Assembly: GCA_934655935.1 (NCBI GenBank) | Contig: CAKUHJ010000059.1 | Coordinates: forward strand, 1 to 10,860 | Direction: 5' to 3' | Source: an uncultured Oscillospiraceae bacterium | Lineage (GTDB): Bacteria > Bacillota > Clostridia > Oscillospirales > Oscillospiraceae | Length of the DNA stretch: 10,860 nt | Part shown: positions 8,001-10,860 of the stretch, piece by piece | How the letters are laid out: each line of letters starts with the position of its first letter | Position numbering within the stretch: position 1 is the stretch's first letter | Made by a program: the position numbers and the translations under genes | Notes under the pieces: model-generated | Database searches by the model: none | What the model saw: only the letters and a program-made list of their open reading frames with translations | Told to the model about the DNA's origin: nothing

Positions 8001-8942
8001 GCGGCTGGCGCTCTTTGCGTCGATAAGCGGGCTGGAGCTTGAAGCCCGCAGCGTGACGTTCAGCGTTTTTCCGCAGGCAAAGCCGCCGCCCACCTGCTCG
8101 CAGAAGCGCTGCTCGGCCGGGTCCAGGCTGTCCAGCACCCAGGTATAGCGGTACGTGCGCAGGTTGACCGGCACAAGCTCCGCGTGCTGCACCGTGCGCT
8201 TCAGGACGCCGCCCTTGCCGTCGGAGAGCGTGATTTCAAACGTCAGCTCGTTCTGCTCGCCCTCCCGCGCGGCGGGGTTGTTGCAGTAGAAAACTGCCGT
8301 CAGCTTTTCTTCATTATAAATGGTGATATCGGGGCGCAGCTCGCTCGTGGTCTCCACAAGGGCGATATCGCCGCCGTAATAGCCGATGCGCGCGCCGCCG
8401 CGGAGGCGGGCCTTTTTCGCGCGCAGCGAATCAAGCTGCTCCGGTATTTCCGCCTTTTCGCTGTAAAAGACCGCATACACGCTCGCGCTCAGCGGGTCGT
8501 ACTCAATGTACCAGTTGTGCGCCCAGAGCTCCTGGTCCACGCAGGCCGCCGGCAAAACGGCATAGGCCGCCATGCCCTTGGTCTGCTTGTCCTCCGAACG
8601 GACAAACACGAGCGTATTCTCGTCCAGGTCCGTGTTGGAGCTTGCCGCATCCGAGGGAAGATAGCCCAGCTTCTGCGCGCCGTTTGCGCCGTCTGTATCG
8701 GCGTAAAGGTCCTCATAGCCGGACGCGCGCAGCTCCGCAAGGCGGTTCTGCGCGGCGACATAGATAATTTCAGCCTTGCTGTCCAGCTCCTTCTGCCGGA
8801 GATTCTTCCGCGTGTTTAAAAGCGCCAGCAGCGCCACGGCAAACAGCACTACCAGAATGGCCACGACAATCAGCGTCTCGACCATGGTAAAGCCCCGGCG
8901 GCTCCTGCGGCGGATATTCTGTTTCAGGGAAGAACGGTTCAT
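2022..8942 (-). CDS. Giant modular type IV prepilin with Glug-like beta-solenoid adhesin modules
   Basis: This 2306-residue protein (about 245 kDa by length) begins with a complete class III leader: RRRSRRG|FTMVETLIVVAIL, with Gly17, Phe at +1 and Glu at +5. A hydrophobic helix (18-40) and amphipathic helix (to about 80) follow, exactly as in pilins. Residues 135-195 hold WYIEYDP and RIGYYGG; residues 205-305 look beta-sandwich-like. Three large modules follow (about 334-701, 842-1199, 1407-1912), each with repeats like the Glug motif (GGLVG... then NCYA-type turns), consistent with a beta-helix. Residues 1940-2265 are Ig-like, one resembling bacterial Ig/invasin domains (LTDSAGNP). A Pro/Glu/Asp/Asn tail ends the protein, with no LPXTG motif or C-terminal membrane segment. 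The start is the ATG at 8942, not the in-frame TTG at 8969, because AGGAG lies 7 bases before the ATG. Known modular pilins such as PilB and PilC of Streptococcus sanguinis suggest a pilus-borne adhesin; ligand unknown. Confidence 0.93.
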   Translation of the reverse strand: MNRSSLKQNIRRRSRRGFTMVETLIVVAILVVLFAVALLALLNTRKNLRQKELDSKAEIIYVAAQNRLAELRASGYEDLYADTDGANGAQKLGYLPSDAASSNTDLDENTLVFVRSEDKQTKGMAAYAVLPAACVDQELWAHNWYIEYDPLSASVYAVFYSEKAEIPEQLDSLRAKKARLRGGARIGYYGGDIALVETTSELRPDITIYNEEKLTAVFYCNNPAAREGEQNELTFEITLSDGKGGVLKRTVQHAELVPVNLRTYRYTWVLDSLDPAEQRFCEQVGGGFACGKTLNVTLRASSSSPLIDAKSASRDTNSLFAYEPKGAADTAYLAYGRHLQNLDQASKVDASITKAVQVSDISFHDDATSQTDWYSVYNDMPFTPIDNSCLRSFDGSSSLDGQTLYASIHGLHVADQGQEDAGLFRRAAGSICSVTLTGARIDGGNYVGAIAGLVSGELELSGCRVFLSQTQGDITDEAKAESAGEVRPWLRGKQTGGLLGRVSGTGSAKITGCLAATVIEAEEHAGGLVGETGCALQIEDSYADCYLSAPYTGGLVGWIYESETARIALSRVYAAGYQTAGRQAAGFAPGELDSVHSSYAAFDYAAQEDGLTVYSTAAGCRTAPQNVLYLSGFSELDTPMPGTQGMSFEALSGEEAVTALGADVFTLASGDATYAYNLLEQGLMTYSYPRLKALDHYGDWQARFESGSLVYYEVYWDEETKAYAYGFSGANKSTLRTGCTALGDGYALAYTDLPDEEIRYVYEGTEYTMDKAGAIRTADSAGTAYTLLPLPLAAVQEKHTDFARFYQQLIVSNRSFFFNPCTAKSVVVNDALPAMPQTVSIRTARQLYELSRDYAQYAPLAAGSQFQQELDIDYSTYLWDTYAGMDTAAEQTPITCRALGGFASVYDGGSRRIRGVGFAASDTQVGLFGAIARGALVKNVVLLARGEQTPADAEVCVRYFNSDGGAAASGSSLRIALGALAGENYGTVQNCAASGYRMRAYSYRSSTAYLGGLLGTNEGTVQFCSADTADVEIAATNAYVCAGGFTGRNRGSITASYALGSIRAIDADESTVWLAGFAADNNGGALRRCYSANALTASGTAESYGLAHVGGVAAGCFYLDGGTYAYAGGLYAYNTSTNQFSAQAAGTALTGELLADRGIAGFSWAQESYAHEETDEEAYPYPAVVTDAQGRTVHYGNWPIQKDIGTLGVFYWEYETGSSNSGYHFSYIGTNQGQLIGSEDQEEQLALLAAADETGEPGQKAEDLLQGHSLCVAHDDGGYIARYGYGYFYKTGSAEPTLTVQNCYGTDEQSALDEQASRNLAAQMPEYTFVAFRTTDTANTTGGLRLDGAAFNATWTLSYGAAASYTYSISPFFAAAISLDRIETGAESAAQPEAAKPGSEKNPYQVRSAAQLQFINWNYGCLSAEYGIPNNTRAGGWTFDENSARFSYLVFSSDRQKAAGAKPLVWQQSHDIDAYKEYGAGPDGRTARLHVPIGSMVDIEGADKAKASAYIAFFTSTYDGQDYVIKNLEINSDLQCVGIFGITAAAKLRNIVMYTDRNNTVTGRSASVPNWYCMGGLVGFATRGDPEVFYDTSDSISNCTVSGYQILDLHSQNGGWGGGNVGGLVGATNINIQNCTAVNDIRISFTYTASWNNIRVGGIAGVCRSEIHSCYAGGSIVSTVPGNVRANGQGVNIWTSGIASGVVLRCLGTMQDLIGSVEDVLRLYDCYSFVQLPKRISNQVAGSYSIASNGEMQSSNFQTAMDGYTIVNPHAEIYNCYALNSAVSATDDYLSFRDEQGWNSTSGVNLNNRSDANSKGDAWKRAIRCYNASTPYLSYEQMRDTGTDGLLSKLNRGYYGGFGTVTTVENGADISGKYSYPGGDTALKGLNYPFPTILTQTDAFGSTVSVHYGAWPRYGLLWEQSRAEFDLLSDFDEQAQTPLLQKTLYVHGSGLAALDADQISFLDEDANPLSEEQTPLRVYDITPTEGGFAVRFEGLFPSEAEILVRVSAGGVQADMLVRVRAELKLAAEAGRVELREEETHTLRLLLTDSAGNPILPQPGRTLTWTLRQEKEDPDGPDIFDFADAEPTFNPETGTYDVPVTGFSAGSAILSVTCAYAYPLGTAEAGSAETAATLRIEYTVTPADVFGLSFAGTLTQVKLPSGRPASGAPELELSGLGLCLFGSGGSFDGVTVTGAQLSWADGTDEDLPAAASGYFLSFGQAQSAGDYVLQTLTLSSPDGGARTQEAELVLFCRYAETDFTLRVTLPAEQTPEEAPDGKPEEKPDENQDPGESPDENQNENPEEFPAQ
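2025..2135 (-). repeat. Low-complexity Pro/Glu/Asp/Asn C-terminal tail of the giant pilin
   Basis: The last 37 residues contain only P, E, D, G, K, N, Q, S, A and F, with imperfect repeats such as KPDENQDPG and SPDENQNEN. At DNA level this gives recurring short TTC/TCC/CGG-type units. The tail resembles cell-wall-spanning stretches of surface proteins, but no sorting signal follows it. Slippage between strains is plausible. Confidence 0.7.
3207..4724 (-). repeat. Solenoid module 3 of the giant pilin (residues about 1407-1912)
   Basis: The module opens with RSAAQLQFINWNY and closes with YPFPTILT... and HYGAWP. Inside are YDGQDYVIKNLEI, VGIFGITAAAKLRNIVM, GGLVG twice, and turn motifs SNCTVSG, QNCTAVN and HSCYAGG. 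It is the longest of the three modules, about 500 residues. Limits are approximate and set by the shared opening and closing motifs. Confidence 0.65.
5346..6419 (-). repeat. Solenoid module 2 of the giant pilin (residues about 842-1199)
   Basis: The module opens with RTARQLYELSRDYA and closes with YPYPAVVT... and HYGNWP. Inside are YDGGSRRIRGVGF, VGLFGAIARGALVKNVVL, LGGLLGTNEGTVQFCSA, FTGRNRGSITASYALG and RRCYSAN, a close match to the Glug pattern. It shares order and end motifs with modules 1 and 3. Confidence 0.65.
6843..7943 (-). repeat. Solenoid module 1 of the giant pilin (residues about 334-701)
   Basis: The module opens with AYGRHLQNLDQ and closes with YSYPRLKALDHYGDW. Inside are NYVGAIAGLVSG, LSGCRVFL, TGGLLGRVSGTGSAKITGC, HAGGLVGETG and YTGGLVGW. 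These are Glug-like turns with the same opening and closing motifs as the other two modules. Limits are approximate. Confidence 0.6.
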
Positions 8943-8949
8943 GGCAAAG

Positions 8950-8954
8950 CTCCT
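8950..8954 (-). promoter_or_regulatory. Ribosome binding site deciding the giant pilin start
   Basis: AGGAG (in TGCAGGAG) is 7 bases before the ATG at 8942. It lies inside the coding sequence if the upstream TTG at 8969 were the start, so the ATG is preferred. With it the leader is 17 residues, ending RRSRRG. Confidence 0.8.
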
Positions 8955-8999
8955 GCAAAGAACATTCAATTCACATGCTTTTTTATCTGCCCGCGGCGC

Positions 9000-9545
9000 T
9001 CAGGCGTCCGCGTCCAGCTCAAAGAAGGTGACGGACAGGCTGGTCTGCACCTTCTCGCCGTCGTTTTCCGGCAGCTCGATGGAAAGGTCCGTGACCTGGT
9101 TGATTTCCTCGGCGGCATAGAGCGCATCGAGAATGCTTCTGGCCTGCGCGTAGGTATCGGTCGCGAAGCTCAGCTTCACGGTCCGGCAGACAATGTACTG
9201 CGCGTCAAGCCGCCGCGGCTCGGAAAAGCTCAGGCTGACCTCGCCGGCGTCCTTTAAAATGGCGTTGAGGCTCAGAAGCAGCCTTTCGGAATTGTCGTAG
9301 GCCGGAAGCGGCTTTTCCTCGCCCGCGGCGCGGATTTCCTCCAGCTCCTTCTGCATGGCGTTCCTGCGGGCCAGCCGCACCGTATCGACCGTGATTTCGT
9401 CCTGCTCGCTGGCGGTCATCGCCTGATTGCGCGCAATGGAATCGTTGATGGGCGTGAGAATGAGCTTGAAATAGCCGACGGCGATGATCAGGAAGGCGAG
9501 AACCGCCAGAAGGACCTTCTCTCTGGTTGTAAAGCTCCGGTTCAT
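9000..9545 (-). CDS. pilO: PilO-like inner platform protein of the type IV pilus
   Basis: This 181-residue bitopic membrane protein has a short cytoplasmic N-terminus (MNRSFTTREK), one membrane helix at about residues 11-30 (VLLAVLAFLIIAVGYFKLIL), a charged heptad-like coiled-coil region at 35-77, and a C-terminal alpha/beta domain with alternating strands, as in the ferredoxin-like fold of PilO/GspM. In T4P systems PilO pairs with PilN and links the PilM ring to the growing pilus. AGGAGG (9553-9558) is 7 bases before the ATG, and the start overlaps the pilN stop by 4 bases (ATGA), which suggests translational coupling. The closing segment (QTSLSVTFFELDADA) is acidic. No pilP or pilQ follows, as expected for a cell without an outer membrane. 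PilO and GspM are hard to tell apart by eye; context favours PilO. Confidence 0.85.
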   Translation of the reverse strand: MNRSFTTREKVLLAVLAFLIIAVGYFKLILTPINDSIARNQAMTASEQDEITVDTVRLARRNAMQKELEEIRAAGEEKPLPAYDNSERLLLSLNAILKDAGEVSLSFSEPRRLDAQYIVCRTVKLSFATDTYAQARSILDALYAAEEINQVTDLSIELPENDGEKVQTSLSVTFFELDADA

Positions 9546-10159
9546 TCGGCGGCCTCCTTCTGCACGTTCTGAAGTGTGACGGTCAGCGTGAAATCCAGCT
9601 TTTCCGTCTGCGCGCTCTGGCGGGCTTCGGCCAGATTCAGGCTGGCCGCCGCCACAAGCGGCCGGGCCTGGAGCCGTGTCAGCATAGAGGAAATTTCCTC
9701 AAGGCTCATGCCGGACATGGACACGGTCATCGTGTCCTCCTTCATGCGCACGGCGCGCACCTCGCCGTAGGGCGCAAGATAGTCCTCCAGCAGCTCCAGC
9801 GCGTCCACGCGCTCGACGCGGACGAAGCTTCCCGTCGTGTCCTCGTAGAGCCATTTGCGCGAATAGGTCCGGTATTCCTTCTGCACCTCGGGGTAGTCCG
9901 CAAGCGCGTTCTGCAGCGTAACCAGCTGCGCGTGCACGCTCTGATAGGCCGCCTCGGCCTGGCGCTGGCGCTCGAGCTGGTCCAGCACACCGAACTTTGT
10001 CACGCAGAAGCACAGCGCCGCAATCGCCAGCGCGCCCAGCGCAAGCGTCAGGGCGCTGCCCGCGCGCGATTCGCGCCTGGCAAGGTTCACCGTGCGCTTG
10101 ACCGGGCATTTGACAGGCCTTGCGCCCTGCTTGGATACGGGCTTCAGTTCCAGACTCAT
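9542..10159 (-). CDS. pilN: PilN-like inner platform protein of the type IV pilus
   Basis: This 205-residue protein has a basic cytoplasmic N-terminus of about 33 residues, one membrane helix at 34-54 (SALTLALGALAIAALCFCVT), a coiled coil at about 58-92 (LERQRQAEAAYQSVHAQL) and a C-terminal alpha/beta domain. Residues 24-30, VNLARRE, resemble the INLLP..RE motif with which PilN binds PilM in characterised systems. Here about 23 extra residues precede it, an unusual extension. I chose the ATG at 10159: AGGGGG is 7 bases upstream, and this ATG overlaps the pilM stop as ATGA, mirroring the pilN-pilO junction. The ATG at 10165 is only 1 base from that site. Sequence identity to known PilN appears low, so the call depends on topology, motif and position between pilM and pilO. 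Confidence 0.85.
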   Translation of the reverse strand: MSLELKPVSKQGARPVKCPVKRTVNLARRESRAGSALTLALGALAIAALCFCVTKFGVLDQLERQRQAEAAYQSVHAQLVTLQNALADYPEVQKEYRTYSRKWLYEDTTGSFVRVERVDALELLEDYLAPYGEVRAVRMKEDTMTVSMSGMSLEEISSMLTRLQARPLVAAASLNLAEARQSAQTEKLDFTLTVTLQNVQKEAAE

Positions 10160-10860
10160 ACGCATGCCCCCTGTGCCTGCAGCGCGCAGCCCGCCGCGCG
10201 GACAAACAGCTCCGGCGTCTGCGGCAGCTGCCCCTGCGGAAGAAGCTCCGCTGCGGAATGGAGCTCCAGCCTTGTCATCTCAGCGACAGCCTCGCGCAGC
10301 GGCGCAAGCAGCGCGCCGCCGCCCAGAAGATAAATCCGCTGCAGGCTCTTCTCGCGGTTGTTATAGTTATAGAAATTCACGGCCTTCATGATCTCCACGG
10401 CCATGCGGTGGTAGAGCTCCAGGCTCTCCGGCTCGGTCAGAACGCCCTCAAAGCCGGCGTCCACATACTTCCTTGCCAGGTGCTCGTCCACGCCCCGCCG
10501 CTCGGAGACCGAGCGGACCAGGTCCGCCAGGCCCAGCCCGATGGTTCTCTGATTGACCGGCGCGTCGCTGCGCAGAAACTGCAGCCGCGCCGCGTTGTAG
10601 CCGAGGTCTACAAAGCAGCAGTCCTCCGTCTGCGCGGCCTTCTGCACGCGGATGAGCGCGGCGTAGGCGCTCTGCTCCGGAATCGCCAGCTTCAGCCGGA
10701 AGCCCGCGCGGCGGAGCATGGCGCGGTAGGCCTCGATCGTCGCTTTGAGCGCCGCGCAGGCAAACAGCTGCAGGCGCTCGCCTCCCTCGGTCTGGCTGTG
10801 GCCGAGCACTGCGTAGTCAAAATAATACTTGCTCTTCTCCTGGGTCAGATAGTCCCGGAA
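10156..10860 (-). CDS. pilM: Type IV pilus assembly ATPase PilM, C-terminal part (start outside window)
   Basis: The frame is open to the right edge, with 234 residues visible. PilM is usually about 350 residues, so roughly the first third is missing. It belongs to the actin-like (FtsA/MreB/Hsp70) ATPase superfamily. Visible are the phosphate-2-type motif FVDLGYNAARLQFL, the helical region after IGLGLADLVRSVSERRGV, and the adenosine motif LLGGGALLAPL near the C-terminus. The sequence between, LYHRMAVEIMKAVNFYNYNN, is typical of PilM. In the cell PilM forms a cytoplasmic ring, binds the N-terminus of PilN and connects the PilB/PilT motors to the platform. The GTG at 10809 is internal, because the PilM-like frame (EKSKYYFDYAVLG) continues upstream of it. 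The stop overlaps the pilN start (ATGA). Confidence 0.93.
   Translation of the reverse strand, partial: FRDYLTQEKSKYYFDYAVLGHSQTEGGERLQLFACAALKATIEAYRAMLRRAGFRLKLAIPEQSAYAALIRVQKAAQTEDCCFVDLGYNAARLQFLRSDAPVNQRTIGLGLADLVRSVSERRGVDEHLARKYVDAGFEGVLTEPESLELYHRMAVEIMKAVNFYNYNNREKSLQRIYLLGGGALLAPLREAVAEMTRLELHSAAELLPQGQLPQTPELFVRAAGCALQAQGACV
10167..10172 (-). promoter_or_regulatory. Ribosome binding site deciding the pilN start
   Basis: AGGGGG lies 7 bases before the ATG at 10159 but only 1 base before the ATG at 10165. The spacing and the ATGA overlap with pilM favour the inner start. Confidence 0.6.

Noticed and set aside
6546..8042. 498-codon open frame on the plus strand
   Set aside because: Antisense to the giant pilin, with the same biased composition and no family features.
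8943..8969. TTG start of the giant pilin at 8969
   Set aside because: It would add nine residues to the leader and bury the AGGAG site that is well spaced for the ATG at 8942.
8943..8999. Possible internal promoter before the giant pilin
   Set aside because: The gap is AT-rich (GATAAA, TTGAAT), but the best -35-like TTGAGC is about 29 bases from the -10-like box, so no acceptable pair exists.

Overview
The window looks like part of a high-GC genome from a monoderm Firmicute, most likely a gut Clostridia (Oscillospiraceae-like). This placement is inference: it rests on strong Shine-Dalgarno sites, a type IV pilus (T4P) operon with no pilP or pilQ, and Glug-type surface repeats. No marker gene fixes the taxon. 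All supported genes lie on the minus strand, so the biology reads from high to low coordinates.

From 10860 down to 508 is one tightly packed T4P operon segment. It begins with the C-terminal two thirds of pilM (actin-like cytoplasmic ATPase, cut by the window edge). A pilN-like and a pilO-like gene (inner platform proteins) follow, each starting in a 4-base ATGA overlap. After a 57-bp gap comes the main feature, a 6.9-kb gene (2022-8942). It encodes a 2306-residue protein with a true class III prepilin leader and pilin helix fused to more than 2200 residues of extracellular sequence: three Glug-like beta-solenoid modules, Ig-like domains and an acidic proline-rich tail. Three small pseudopilins close the operon: a PilX/GspK-like one without Glu5, a PilV/GspI-like one and a PilW/GspJ-like one. 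An 11-bp-stem hairpin at the last stop codon probably ends the transcript.

The arrangement suggests that PilM, PilN and PilO form the platform, that the three small pseudopilins form a tip or priming complex, and that the giant pilin is displayed by that complex as an adhesin. It would take the place of the separate PilY1 adhesin of Gram-negative systems. The major pilin, PilB/PilT motors, PilC and prepilin peptidase are not in the window and would be expected further upstream (beyond 10860) or elsewhere.

Below 450 the base composition drops and a separate transcription unit begins, with a putative promoter, a 17-bp dyad over its -10 region, a leader hairpin, and the first 118 codons of a secreted Cys/His-rich protein that runs off the left edge. 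No RNA genes, CRISPR arrays or insertion sequences were seen, and no stretch over 300 bases lacks a gene.
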